Shown piece after piece: positions 33,769-46,300 of a DNA stretch of 64,000 nt. Source of the DNA: Pseudisothecium myosuroides (Eukaryota > Streptophyta > Bryopsida > Hypnales > Lembophyllaceae); assembly GCA_951799445.1 (NCBI GenBank), contig OX637297.1, positions 4,464,001-4,528,000 of the forward strand, in the 5' to 3' direction. Position 1 is the first letter of the stretch, and every line of letters begins with the position of its first letter. The notes under the pieces were generated by a model. It did no database searches, had not been told where the DNA came from, and saw nothing but the letters and a program-made list of their open reading frames with translations. Both the position numbers and the translations under genes were made by a program.

Positions 33769-35391
33769 ACGCAGTCAAAATGATGCTAAAGTTTTTGTTC
33801 CCTCCTCCTTCACCTTGTCAAACAATTTGGGCGTAGATGATTCTGCCTCCAATATCCAAATCTTCACAAGCTCGGCCATGGATACCCTAAAATTTTACAA
33901 GCTAAAAATGCATGGCAATAATCCTCCCAGCCCGACTCCAAATGACAATGCCAATCTTGCAATACAACAAACTTCTATTGTGATTCCAGAAATGTAGAAG
34001 ACACCGCAAGGAGTACGCAACAACAATTTGACAGTAGCAATCGAGAACATCAACAAATCCTAATCCGGCGTAGAACGCCCAAACCAAAATTTCAACAGCT
34101 GCAAACTTGCAAACCATGAGAATACAAAAAAGTGACGTTGCAAACCCTAAGCCACGGCCGCGTTCAAAAGTGGCTCTTCATTGTCAGGGTTTGTCGCAAC
34201 ACAGAGTAAGCGAATTCCCTGTTATACTCCCAAAAACCACTTTAAAGCATAACAAAATGACTCTAAAGATCGAACCCACGAGATTCTGTGAAGTGTCTAG
34301 CCTTATTCCCAACTTAAGCTCAGCCAGTATCCAATTTCTCCTTTCCGGTCCTAGATCTAAAACCGGAAACAACAACACACCGAAAACAACGACCAGACCT
34401 TTCTCTATTTCTTCCGGCCTGTCAAGCTATTCGATCTTGTCAAACTACCAAAACCCAGGATCCTAACACTTCTGATCCTGGAACTCCTCTGGACCGATCC
34501 ATTCCGGTCCTCACACACGTACTCTTACTCCACTCCGGTTTAGTTTAGCCTCTGTTTCACCATCAGAGGGTTCGCCGCTTGCTTTTGAGAGTGGCAGGCC
34601 CGCCACTCCTTCCGTGACTTATAGTGGCTGAAGACCCACTTCTCTAATCCACTACTTCCTACACTAGCGCGGATCCGGTTTGATCTCTCACAGCCCCCCG
34701 GACAGCGATCCGGTTGGCAGGTCACACAAAGACCCCCCGTACGATCCTCTCATACTACAACGACCTTGATGCCAAGTTCCCTCCGTGCGGAATTAGGTGG
34801 TTACAAGCGAACTCGTCCGTTCCAACATCAACTAAAGTTCTTCCGTTTACCAACTAGGGCAGCGAGACCTCACGGGAGATCGGGCACTCAACTGGATTTC
34901 CTATCCAGGAGTTCTAGCGCGTTTAAGGACTCCTTCCCTATCCGCCTAGCCTAACAACGGTTTTCTCGCCCGGAATCGTGAACTATAGAGGCGCTGAGGA
35001 ATTGAAATCCGCTCCCAACACTTAGAAAACTCACTCACTTGCACATAAGAGCAAAACAAACACGCCAAGGGGAGAAATCTCTCTAGAATCTGCACACATT
35101 TTCCTAACTCCTCACCAAAACAGCCCTGCCACGCGCGAGAGAGACGTACAATAAGCAATCAATAGAAAATGCACAAAAACTCAAGGGAAAAGACTCCCAG
35201 TCTCCTTCGCAGAGACTGACTATATACATTTTAAAACTCAAAAGTCAACAAAAAGCGGCCCGGAAAGTCCGCGCGGAACTTTCGGTCCCCGCCGAGCCGG
35301 CCAGACCGGAAAACATCCGATCCAGACCAGGCACATCCGGATCAAATCCGGTCCGGTCCTAACTAACAAATATTTACAACTAAAATCCTAA

Positions 35392-37161
35392 CTACCCTAT
35401 CATAACCGGATCTACTCCTTGATCCGTTCCTTCGTCCATGACTTCGTCTTCGCCTTGGTGCACGCTCTGTTTTTGATCCTCACCCTGATCTGGGGTCAGA
35501 TCCATACTTTGATCTTTCCCCGGGTTCAGTGTGGGACTTCTCGGCGGTTCCGTTCCAAGCTGCTCGAAAACGTCCGTCAGGTTCCGGTTCCGCTCCCCTG
35601 TTTCACGTTCTGGGAGATCCAGTGACGAATCCAGGTTGATGGTGTGCGCGAGTTTCCTCCCACTCTTCTTCGACTGGGGAGTCCGATCCTTTCCTTCCGT
35701 TGGAATGCCCACGTTCGGAAAAGATCCGGGCATTGAAAGGTCGGACAGATGGAACGACCGTGACAACGTCACTCCGTTCAGCTTCCTGCTACTCTCCTCC
35801 ATCCGGTTTGCAGCCTCTCGCGCGTCCATCATGACTAACTCCACCTTTTCGGAGTAGTCTGTCAAAATCCGGACCAACCTGGTCCCGAATATCTTTTTCT
35901 CCTTGAGGACTCCCTCGTCAAACAACTTTGACTTGGTGAAAGCCTCTCCGGTCGCTCCGAATGTGGCCTTCACATCCTCCGCTACTTTCCGGGTAGCCTC
36001 TGCCATCTCCCGGGTGGTAGCCATGTCCTCCTTGAGGAGCAACATTTCCGTCTTCAACGACTCGTTCTCCTCCTGGAGTCGTCGGATCTCCGCCTCTTGC
36101 TTCCGGATCTCATCTGGGCTGGAGATAAAATCTGCAACCACTCCTGCCAGGTTGCTGTTTACTGGTGCTCCCACCAGCTCGCTGATCTGATTCAGAATCA
36201 GCTTCTTCACCGTCCAGTTTGCTCGCACATCACTCAGGATGTTGACCAGCTGGTTGAACGGATCCGTCGGATCCGATCCGGAAGGACCCGGTTTTTCAGA
36301 AACCGGTTTCTTCCCTGGGCTGGAGGTCTCAACCGGAAGGGTTGGGGTTCCTCTCCGGTTAGGAGGCGTCATCTTCTGCCGCTTGTGCTGCGGCCGGTGT
36401 AGCTCCTCCTCTTCCTCTTCTTCCTCCTCGGAACCGGATACTTCTTCCTGTTCTTCTTCTTCCGATTCCGATTCCCCATATTTCAGGAGTGACTCCTGCA
36501 TCTTCCACTCCTTCTCCTCCGTATCCGTGAGGAGTTGATGGTGCTTGTACAAATGGACGAGGTAGGGACTCAACGGAGTCGGTCTACTTCCTCCGATCTT
36601 CGGAATGAGCCGGTTGACCAGGTCGAACAAAACCCTGGCCCAGTCCACTTTCCGTTCCCCGCTCAGGGCTCCGAAAATGAGGTTCCCGATGGCGATGGTC
36701 ACCCTCGTCGGCTTCTCCGGGTGGATGACCGGAACCAGGAACTGGAGAAGGTTCCGATGCCGGTCGTCCAGACAGTCTGCCACCGCGTGTCCATCCTTGG
36801 AGTCCACGTCGCACCGGAATTTCCCCCGAGTGTAACCCTCCTTCGAGGAGGCCATCCCTCGACCTCCAGACCGGAATTCATACACGGCCTTCCACATCTC
36901 CTCCGTCCAGTTGCCCGGACTTCCGCGGAGAGTTCTCTCAAACTGGTTGGAGAGCTTTCCGAGTAACTCTCGAATCATCTGCTCCTCCCGAAACCCCCAG
37001 GGTTTATCGATCAGTCCTCCGCAGCCCATCTTGGCCAAATCCTCCATCAGGTTGTCCTTTTCCTTCTCGTCTACTGGAATGACCGGACACACCTTCCGGA
37101 GTTTTACTTCTGCTGCGGAGGAACTGGACGGCCCTGCTCTACTCTTACGGAGCTGAGGCAT
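35392..37161 (-). CDS. Element-encoded coiled-coil protein, intact copy, 589 aa
   Basis: ATG at 37159-37161 (MPQLRKSRAGPSSSS) is the shared start of copies A and B. An open extension upstream to 37221 lacks an ATG. Residues about 15-230 look globular (KVCPVIPVDEKEKDNLMEDL, GGLIDKPWGFREE, TRVTIAIGNLIFGALSG, PLSPYLVHLYKHHQL). Then come a Glu/Ser-rich acidic run, a Pro-rich linker, and a strongly charged heptad region (RKQEAEIRRLQEENESLKTE) predicted to be a coiled coil. The tail is a degenerate DQG(E/V)DQ repeat. The globular part is loosely reminiscent of plant transposon/gag-type domains, which is a guess. No zinc knuckle, protease or polymerase motif is visible. The only gene of the element, so a role in packaging or regulation is possible. 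Confidence 0.7.
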   Translation of the reverse strand: MPQLRKSRAGPSSSSAAEVKLRKVCPVIPVDEKEKDNLMEDLAKMGCGGLIDKPWGFREEQMIRELLGKLSNQFERTLRGSPGNWTEEMWKAVYEFRSGGRGMASSKEGYTRGKFRCDVDSKDGHAVADCLDDRHRNLLQFLVPVIHPEKPTRVTIAIGNLIFGALSGERKVDWARVLFDLVNRLIPKIGGSRPTPLSPYLVHLYKHHQLLTDTEEKEWKMQESLLKYGESESEEEEQEEVSGSEEEEEEEEELHRPQHKRQKMTPPNRRGTPTLPVETSSPGKKPVSEKPGPSGSDPTDPFNQLVNILSDVRANWTVKKLILNQISELVGAPVNSNLAGVVADFISSPDEIRKQEAEIRRLQEENESLKTEMLLLKEDMATTREMAEATRKVAEDVKATFGATGEAFTKSKLFDEGVLKEKKIFGTRLVRILTDYSEKVELVMMDAREAANRMEESSRKLNGVTLSRSFHLSDLSMPGSFPNVGIPTEGKDRTPQSKKSGRKLAHTINLDSSLDLPERETGERNRNLTDVFEQLGTEPPRSPTLNPGKDQSMDLTPDQGEDQKQSVHQGEDEVMDEGTDQGVDPVMIG

Positions 37162-37436
37162 GGACACGAACTGTGCTAACCGGATCCTGACTGTGGCTAC
37201 CTTTCCCTCTCCTAGCCGCACGTCCCGTTTCTCACCTTCGCTCTTCCGATCTCAACCGGAATACCTCTAAACCTGCAACGCACACTAAAGTGCTGCGCGC
37301 CCTAACACTCTAACACGCACACACAAACCAACTCAAAATAAGAAAGCAAATCGCTGGGAAGAGAGGCTAAGTACGCGCTGGAGCGAGATTTCCGCAAATG
37401 AAGATTGAAAAAGAGTGGCCACTGGATTGGTCAGCC

Positions 37437-37444
37437 CATATATA
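37437..37444 (-). promoter_or_regulatory. TATA-like box for element B gene
   Basis: TATATATG on the minus strand at the position matching TATAAATA in copy A, 276 bp upstream of the ATG at 37161. Confidence 0.4.
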
Positions 37445-37681
37445 GTCTGATCTGTCATCATGACCAAATCCGTTCCTGACCCATTCCGATCCAACTCAGA
37501 TCCGTTCTAACTTTAATCCGGTTCAGATTCAGATCAAATCCGGATTGTCATCTATTCCGTTCCATTAGTTAATTTCCGGTTATCGGTTATCTCCTACTTG
37601 AATCCGGATCCCAGATCACGGTTTCCGTTCCAAGATTTAGATAACTTACAAAAAACCAAAAATTTACCTTGCGACAGGGTT

Positions 37682-38107
37682 CATCCATCCAAAGGTCAGT
37701 TTTCAACATTCATCCTCAATTTGGATCCTCCCAGCTGTAACTTATACACCCACTTTGACTACAATATTGTACTGTACATACTGAGTATACCTCCATTAAG
37801 TATCCTAGAACCATTTATACCAACATATTTTAGATCTAAAAAATAAAATTAGACAAAATATTTGGAACCCTGTCTTAATTATAATTCCATATCCTTCTTT
37901 TTTAACACCCTATATTATCTCCAAAAAAATTCAAAATTTTAGGTTCAAAGAATTAAGTCCACCATATCTGTGATCACAACATTCCAAATAATAATTTCTA
38001 AGTGGACCCCTTGGGCCTTGGACAATTTATTCTTGCTACCAAGAATACTCCACTCCATAACAAGAGGCAAGAGAGGAAGAAACTATCAGAGTTTGAAATC
38101 AAGAATA
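37682..38107. other. Short gene-free spacer
   Basis: Old host sequence continuing from 34186 if element B is removed. No gene recognised. Confidence 0.35.
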
Positions 38108-40322
38108 CACTACGAAATGCAAAGGAGGGGGCAAGCAATACAAGACATTTGCAACAACAAAGGTAGAGACACTATAATAGACAAGAACATAGGAGCAAAC
38201 CCTTCAAATTGAGAGAGACAAAATCTGGGCCACTAAAATCCTAAGATTGGCGCTTGTAGGTTCTGTGGCCGACACGTTGCACCGTAGCTATTGCATTTAT
38301 TGCTCCATAAATGAACTACTCGATGATGTGTCCAAGAGTGACTACTGCACAACTTGACCAATGACTGCTTTGGAACTCGGAAGTGACTACAGACTAACTA
38401 ATAAATGACTCACATACAACTTTGAGGATGTTTCTATCCCAAATATGACCAACATTGTATACAAAAGTTGTGCAATCTAATCCTGTGGCCAAACTCCTTT
38501 TCTGCAGTATTCACAATGTACCAAAAGATCTGTGGAGGAACAAGAGTAGCATTTACAGGTCATTGCAGGTTTCTTGGATGGGCTTCAATTTCTTTATCAA
38601 TTATGCAACTTGTCTATCTTGTGCAAGCTCATGTTCACATTTTTTTCCTTTTTGAAAGGCTTCCTTCCATTCTTCAAATTGCAGGTAGTGAGGTGTATTT
38701 AGAGGACGTAATGAATGACAAATTATAGACAAGTTTGAATCAAGGGAAGCACCTAGAAATGGAGAGGGTGCTGCTAGTGACCCCTCAAAAGTACATGGTG
38801 TCAAATTCATGAGCATTCTTTTTAGATTGCCTTATTGGAAGGCCAAAGTATCTCTTCTTGGCTCTAAAAAAGTATAATAACTTAGATGTGAATCTGACAA
38901 TGTTTATGAGTGACGTGACCATTGGACTGCAATGACACTTGAATAGTAACAAAGTAGTACTAGTGTTTAATGACTAATGTACAATAACTCTGCCCTATTC
39001 CGCAAAGAAACTTGCCCTCTCTTGAAAATTGGATGAGGAGAATTCTTAAGTTCAAGTACTTTTAAGTGCATCTTTTTTGAAAGATTTCTAAGCATAAGTG
39101 CTTTGATGAACATGCCTATGCAATGGCATTTCTTGTAAAAAAACCCGGCATTAGCAAATGTGCATGAACAGACTTCTACAAAAATTCTTACTTTGAGCAC
39201 TAGTAGAGAGGGCCCCAAAAACTGCGTCGGTAATCAAGAATATTGTGCAGTAGCGCAAAAGATGGAATGAAGTCATTTTCGTGTTACAATCCCAATGCAG
39301 TAGCAAAATGCAACTGAGTGGTGACTTCTTGGAGTCCAATTGCAGTCACAGTAGTGTTGTGGCCTTCATGCTGCGTCTCATAGCATAATGTTGTGTTATA
39401 TTTACGGTTAAATGTTGCATTTTTTTGACAACTATGCAATCATCTACTCAATTGGATGGACTTTTAGGAAATAGACGGTTGAATACAGGATATATCCATC
39501 ACTTTAGCATTGGTAGACTGGATTGTAACTATTGTGCATAATTCTGATCTACATTTGAAGTACCTAAAGGACCCAGAGGAATCTCCACTTAATTGGTGGA
39601 GTCTCCATTTAGTTGTACCATGGGCACAAAACTTAAGCACTCCTGAAATGCACAAAATCTAAAAGTTGTGTCTTGTAAAATCTTTCACTAGAAAGTAAAG
39701 ACCTCATTTTAATATCCTTTTGCAATGTCCTGACCTTTAAATCATCCCTACAAATTATGTCTACAGCATAGCCGCAGTTAGTTGTATTGTATTTCTTCAA
39801 CTTCCCTGCTTTGGTAACTTCACAATGTGAGAAGGACTACTCTCCACCCGAGCATGGCACAAAAGTGCTTAAAGTTGCTTTGCAATTCCAAAAAATTCAT
39901 GTCCTAGTTGTCCAAAAGTAACCTCCAATGGCATACCACGACTGCCCGTGACTTTGAAATGACTCACTCCTAAACCGTGACACATCAGTGCAACAAAAAT
40001 CCATGTAGGCAACGTCAAATTCCTTCTAAAACGCTTTTAGTGAACAGGTTGTCATAATGCAATTGTAGCTCAATGACGCCAAGTCCCGAAATATCACTGT
40101 GACCTTCACAGTACGAAAAGAAATGAACCTGGAAAGAAAACACACCCAAAAAGCCTACTTTTCATCCATTCTTCATCTTCCAGTCGCAGCCACAACTGCT
40201 AATTGACTCAAATACTATTGACAAAGGACAGAGTGCAATTAGAGAAGGACAGTCGCACCCACAACTGCAGGTGTAAAATTAAATGACTCCGAAGTCATTG
40301 ATACCTCCATTTTTTTGTAGTG
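38108..40322. mobile_element. Probable non-autonomous CACTA element, 2.2 kb
   Basis: The left end is CACTACGAAATG. The right end, read inward on the minus strand, is CACTACAAAAAAATGG. ATA flanks both ends (38105-38107 and 40323-40325), the 3-bp duplication expected for CACTA (EnSpm). Subterminal words recur in both end regions, such as AATGACTC and (C/G)GAAGT(G/C)A. No transposase frame remains. The inverted ends are short, so chance pairing is not excluded. Confidence 0.5.
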
Positions 40323-40325
40323 ATA

Positions 40326-42375
40326 CCCCCCTCCACTGATGGCACAAAGTATCTAGAGTAAACACTTGCAATTATGTGTTTTACTAAATAAAGCAAAAGG
40401 TGTATGTTTTGAAGAACATAGACCATAAGTACCAACTTTCTTGCAATACGTAGAAATATAATTTTCCAAGATGAATATAAGAAAATCAAGCTTCAACGCT
40501 CTTCATGGTACACGCCACATTTTAAGATCAATATCAGCACTTCTTCAATTCCACTTTCAAAAAGAAACCTTTAGATATTTCAAAGAAAAAATATCCATTT
40601 TCGTAAACAATAATTTGCAATCTAAAAATAAATAGGAATCTATTCAAAAAATAATATAAAGAAAACCATCAATAAGGGGAAAATAGAATTTAGAATTTGA
40701 AACTGAAAAAAAAAAAAAAAAAAGTGGACTAAAAATGTGTTCTGCTGAAATGCTTAAAGTGACAAAAACAAATAGTGCAACCTAAAGAGCGAAATGCAAA
40801 TCCTTCAAGACAACAATTATATACTTGAGACTATCAAAAGTTCTTACCAAAAAAGCATCATGCAACAATAAGCATGTGCACTTTTTGTGGAAAAAAAAAG
40901 GAAATGTGTGAGTGGACCAAGGTTCATGAACAATTTGCATAAATGAAGAACACCACACAATTGGGAGACCGCATTGTTTACTAATACAACACTTATTGTT
41001 GGCATTCTAAACTTCCAACAACTTCTTATCAAGATCCTCTTCCAAACACACTTCCCACTTTGCTACCGCATTTCCAAACCTAGCTTTCAATTTGATCGCA
41101 AGCAAGTGCTCCCATGGATCTATATATGAAACCCAGCATCAAATTCAAATAAAATAAAGTTGTTTTATTCTATGCAAGAAAGTAGAATCCGCCAAGAAGG
41201 AGGCTCAAGATTCACGGTGCGTGAGTCTGTGGAAGCTTGCACACTCTATTCCAGTAGAATTGATAGCTCAAACCTATGGAGGCTCTCCTCTAGTTGTAGT
41301 GGCAACCATGGTTACTGAGGATGATCGCGCTACCAAAGGAAAAAGAAACAAAATGAATCCTGAAGGCCTCAATCTTGACCTTCTAATAATCCTGCAACAA
41401 AGAACCTTCTTCGAGACAATTCCTAGTGTTGCAACCGCCCTTTAAAGAAAAACATGAATTCCACAACCAATTTTTTTAAAATCAATTACAACTAGCCTAC
41501 ATTGCGAACTCTTTTTGTTTTTACTACTCGGGGAATATTTGAAGAGACCAATAAGCAATAGTGACCAAAAATGCGGTGTTTTTCATAGTTCTTGCGACCA
41601 ATAAGCAGTCTCCACTTCACATTATTGATTTCTTCTATTGAACATGACCTTCCAGCTCCAAAAAACAAATTTCAACAATTCCTTACTAATATTTTTTCTT
41701 TAAAGCACCCACATTTCTTGTAGTGAAGTGAGCTAAACACCAACATACTGCAAATGTGTCAAAATAGGTTGTTCTTACCTCAAGTTCAAGTTGCTTGTTT
41801 GATATTCTACTATAGATTTTTCTATTTTGAGATATTGGTTCATTGCGTACTATTGATATTTGGTTATCAATTTGTAGTGAACTTGTACCATCAGCAGCAG
41901 TGGAAGCTTCAAAGGGTTGTCACTGCAAAAAGGAGATAAGGTTCTAAGGTCAAGTGCTTAAAACAAATTATATTAATTGCATTGACTGCAACAATGTTAT
42001 TCAGTATGCATTTGGCATAGTTGCAATTGATTGTCAACTTCATTAGTTTGTTGGTTTGTCCGATAGCCTTGAAGTTCACATGATGTCACCAAGAAAATAG
42101 CAGTAACCTTAATGTCTATATACAAGAATATAGGGATTGTCCTAGCGCTTCAATATGGAGAGTCTCCCATATTTTATATGGTGAGGATATGCTATAGTCC
42201 AATTTGATTATTATTGATATGTTTCTTCTCTTTGTAGTTTTGAGCTTGTCAAATTTTTGATATATGAGTATAGTTTTAAAGAAAATTCAAGATCTTTTGA
42301 ATATATGATTTTGAGAAGGATACATAATTTGGGTCTACTATAGCTAAAGGCAAGTTATTCTATAGCCACGTGAGC
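40326..42375. other. AT-rich sequence with one orphan CACTA-type end
   Basis: At 41712-41725 the sequence CATTTCTTGTAGTG is the complement of CACTACAAGAAATG, a canonical CACTA terminus, but I found no partner end. Open frames at 41221-41445 and elsewhere are not recognisable. Confidence 0.35.
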
Positions 42376-43391
42376 CTGGGGGGGGTGACTTAGAAAAATT
42401 TAGCATGTTACATGTAGTCAAAGATATGGTACATTTTATTCATTGGTCCTAAATTTTTGAAAAATATTTGAGAGAATATATCATAAAAAATATAGGTGAA
42501 TTACAATTATAATAAATATATGGACATAAATAATTTGGCCAATTTCGTTTCTTTAGACCTAATGTACCATGAAGTAAAAGTATCCTAGGCTAGGGCTATA
42601 AGTACATCACAAAGTTTAGACCCTACAGTTTGTCAATAGTTATTATATGGTTATCATTGTTTCATGGGTTCGCACGTTAATTACAATTTATCGCATCATT
42701 ATGTTTATCGCATCGTTATTGCATTGTTACAATGCATTACTTGCAACTGCATTGTAATGATGCGATAAATTGTAACTAACATGCGAATCCTTGAAACAAC
42801 AATAACCACATGATAATTGTTGACAAATAGTAGGGTCTAAACTTTGTGATGTAGGGTTTGTATTCCCACCACGTATTGTACTAATGTACAATGAAGTAAA
42901 AGTATCCTAGACAAGGGCTATGAGTAGAGTCATGTTTTAGGATCATGTCTTTGATTTCATACTTGAATGATTCAATTGTATATCAGTATCATATGAAGGT
43001 TGCGGCGCAAATGAAGGTTGAATTATATGCTGCATTCCAGTTGATTTGCTATTCTATTTTGGTGTTTTGTGTTGTTTAGATGCATGAGGCACATTCATTG
43101 TAGACACTATATATGTTTTGAATTCCTATGCAATAGCATTTATGGCATATGATAATCTCTTTGTGTCCACAACCTTCATTTGTAAATCAGTTTGTTAGGT
43201 GTTTAGCAATTTTCTATGGTACCATTGATTTCACGTATTTTGTGGTATTTTGTAACTTATATGGTATAGTTTTGTTACAAATAGGGTGTTTCAATTCAAT
43301 ATCCTTAATTATAATGAAGTAATGGTACAAAAAATTGGCCTATCTTCCAAATTCAAAATAAGTATATGGTACTTAAGAGTCACCCTCCCAT
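42376..43391. mobile_element. Possible 1-kb G-tract element related to the MITE at 12709
   Basis: The left end GGGGGGGGTGACTTAG and the right end (minus strand) GGGAGGGTGACTCTTAAG are inverted and resemble the GGGGGGGTCACTTAG end of the hAT-type MITE at 12709. No clear 8-bp duplication was found, so the limits are approximate. A 251-bp hairpin lies inside. Confidence 0.35.
42603..42853. repeat. 251-bp near-perfect hairpin
   Basis: TACATCACAAAGTTTAGACC at 42603 reappears inverted, ending at 42853. The inner arms (TTCGCACGTTAATTACAATT, TTATCGCATCATTA) also pair. Arms are about 105-110 bp. On both sides lies a direct copy of TGAAGTAAAAGTATCCTAG (left from about 42570, right from about 42891), so the hairpin is bracketed by a direct repeat of about 45 bp. 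Confidence 0.8.
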
Positions 43392-46300
43392 GCATAGGAG
43401 TAGTTAATTGGGATTCATTTGTTTGTTCCTCCAAGTCTTTCTAGGCTACTGTTGTAGAGTTTTTGTTGTCTATTGTGTCGATCGTGGATTCTGGTGGTTG
43501 TGGTCTATTCTAGATTTTTAAAACTAGTCGACTAGATTTTTTAACTACTTTTAGATTTTTAAAAGTCCATAATTAATAATGTTCATCGGGAGATCTCACG
43601 ATGGTCATCAAGAGATAGTCTGAAACATCAAGGGATTTATACAAACATTTAGAGGTCTTACGATGTTATTATCTTAAGATCTTTGAATGTTTAGTCTAGA
43701 ATTCATTGAATAGTCCAAAAGTAGTTAAATGTAGTATAGGCTTAATTGTGCCATTTTTATCAACAAGCAATTACTATAGCAAGTGAAATGGAGGCCCCTA
43801 TAATTGAGGAATTACAAGTTTAAATTAACAATTCTCCATGTTGAGTTGGCATACATAGTCAATATTAAGTCAAACGTCTTTTCACCAATTTAACACAATT
43901 TGAACAACAAATAATTCCTTTTTCCTATTGCCTAGGACAACAAGACCAAATCAATAAAAAAAAATAGTTTCCAACTGAATTTCTATTAAATTGAGCTCGG
44001 ATTTTTCCAATAATGACACAATTCTTAATAAAGAATTAATATAAATACGATCCGAAAAATGTAATCCAACAACTCATTACTCTATCCTCTATAACACTTC
44101 CTTCTACATCCCCTATTCAATCAACTTAATGACAAACATCATTCTTCAAAATGCCATTATATATTGCATTGTAGAAGTAATGAACTAAAATTGCCCTTTC
44201 ATTCCTATTTAATGGATGGACAAAACTTTTCAACCAACAATAAGATTCTTGTCTACCTTCTATAAGGACAACCAAACAAATATTCTATTCAACATTCAAA
44301 ACTTTGAAACACTTTAAAATGTTACCTTTCAATCTCTTTGCTCATCATATTTTACCTACAGTAAAATTACTAAAGTCTGAATATCAGCCTCAAGATTTCA
44401 AGAATTTATTTGATCTACAATTGAATGCATAATCAAATTGGAAGCACTTATCTTTCTCCCACTTAATTTGTTCTTGCAACAAAACTAAACTGTGTAATAA
44501 AAACAATAAATATTGAAACACAAATAAATCCTAACAATAGTATAGACAATAGCATATGATAAGTCAGGCAAGGCATTTAGACTGTAGGTAATGATTCCAA
44601 AATTGGCTACAATAATGGCTTATTTATAATCACTCCAATTTGATATCCTATAAATCTTCAAACACAAAACAAACTTGGACAACAATTTTTTAATTATTCT
44701 ATCAATACCCTCCTTCATCATATTCATAAACAAAAATAAAGATTTGTACAACAAGTCACTACTTTACAAATATAAATACTATCATTTTTAAAATAAAGTA
44801 CAAAGTCTAAATTTAAAATAAAGTATGTGGAACCATGAATGAACAAATTTGCAAGGTACTTTGATTCAAAAAAGAATTGCAATTCTACACATACACACAC
44901 AGATATATATATATATATATATATCTGTGTGTGTGTGTGTGTATGTGTACAGTGTTCAAACATGATTATAGTTTGGTTTGTTTTTATAATTTGTGAAGTA
45001 TGTCAAGATCTCCTAGATCATTGGGTTGACGGAGCACAATTGATATCTTCCAAAAGCCCTTGGTGAGGAAGTATGCATAAAGCAAGTTTTGCAGCGTTTC
45101 GACTTAGAATATAAAAACTATTGAATTTTTGAAAAATTGTGAATTAAAAAATTAAGAAAAAACTTTTCTTCTTTTTTCTTTTTCAAGGCATGCTAGGTGT
45201 GCATTGAGAAAGCTTTGACGTATTTCAACACTTGTATCAAGAAATATCGAATTTTGAAATTTTTATTGTGCTAGAAATTAGAAATTGAATGAAAATTAGA
45301 AAATTGGTTGTAAAAAAACATTGGGCCAATAGGTTGACAAACTATAGAAGACTATGTCCATCACGACATTGTGGTGATACTCTTACTTTTACTTTTTTGT
45401 AATTTGTCATCAAGTTTAAATTAACAATCTTATTTAAACATTTAAAGGAAAATGGACTTCTATTTGTTCAAAAATAGAAGAGAAATAAGTGTGATGAGAT
45501 TTGACAAATACAAGGGATGTATTTGCTTTCATGAACTAATTTTATAAAAAAATTATTTATTGGTTCCCGCGCACCCTTTCATCTATAGTAGAAAAATAGG
45601 ATTTGAGATGATTTGATATATTTTGAAACCATTGAGTTTACATGTTCAAATAACATTATTTTCTAAATGTTACCATTTTCTCATGATTTGGATTCTTTAT
45701 AGCAATTAAATGACTTGTACAAAAGCAGTTTAATTCATTCTTTAATTGCCTTGGATTTTGATTTAGTAGGCTATTATGATGATTTGTCGATTGGGCTAGA
45801 AATGCAACTACTTAAACAAGTACTATCATCAATCTACTTGACTTTTTGAAGGCAGGACTCAACCTTGGAAAAAATTAGTTTGTACTATTGTAATGCTATT
45901 GGAAGGTTGAGCATTTCTTTGTGCTTACTTTAGTTTATGTAAAAAATCAATTTGTTGCATTGTTCATGTTGTTCTAAAGTACTTAGATACTATGAGTTAT
46001 TGAAAACAAGAACATTATGGCAATATCATCACAATGCCCAACAAGTAACCAACTTTACAAATTGGCTTATATTGAAGTATTCTTGAATTTGTTGGTATGA
46101 TTTTTTGCTCCTTGTGAAAACGATAGCAAATTGTCAGTAGATTGTAGACACCCGTTGCACCTCACTAATCACATTGGGATTTTTTATTCTTGGAATGGCA
46201 CGAGGTGAAGTCCACTACCTCTTGGAATATTTTTGATAAACTTCAAAAACTTCTATACTATATTCTCATGCATTATTCTACAAATCTAAGTCTTATACTT

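Larger units (their letters stand above)
34192..37676 (-). mobile_element. TG...CA element, copy B, with perfect 5-bp duplication
   Basis: The element starts TGTCGCAA and ends TTGCGACA, perfect 8-bp inverted ends. GGGTT lies immediately outside on both sides (34187-34191 and 37677-37681). At 3485 bp it is longer than copy A by about 170 bp, partly from a segment near 34490-34650 that A lacks. It has the intact form of the element gene on the minus strand. No pol genes and no short LTRs inside, so it is a solo-LTR-like or pol-less element. The perfect target duplication indicates a younger insertion than A. Confidence 0.85.

Noticed and set aside
35419..36966. Several plus-strand open frames across element B
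   Set aside because: They lie antisense to the conserved 589-residue gene and mirror its codon composition. The same shadows appear in copy A.
44724..45066. Open frames over the AC/TA/GT microsatellite
   Set aside because: Low-complexity translation of the repeat on both strands.
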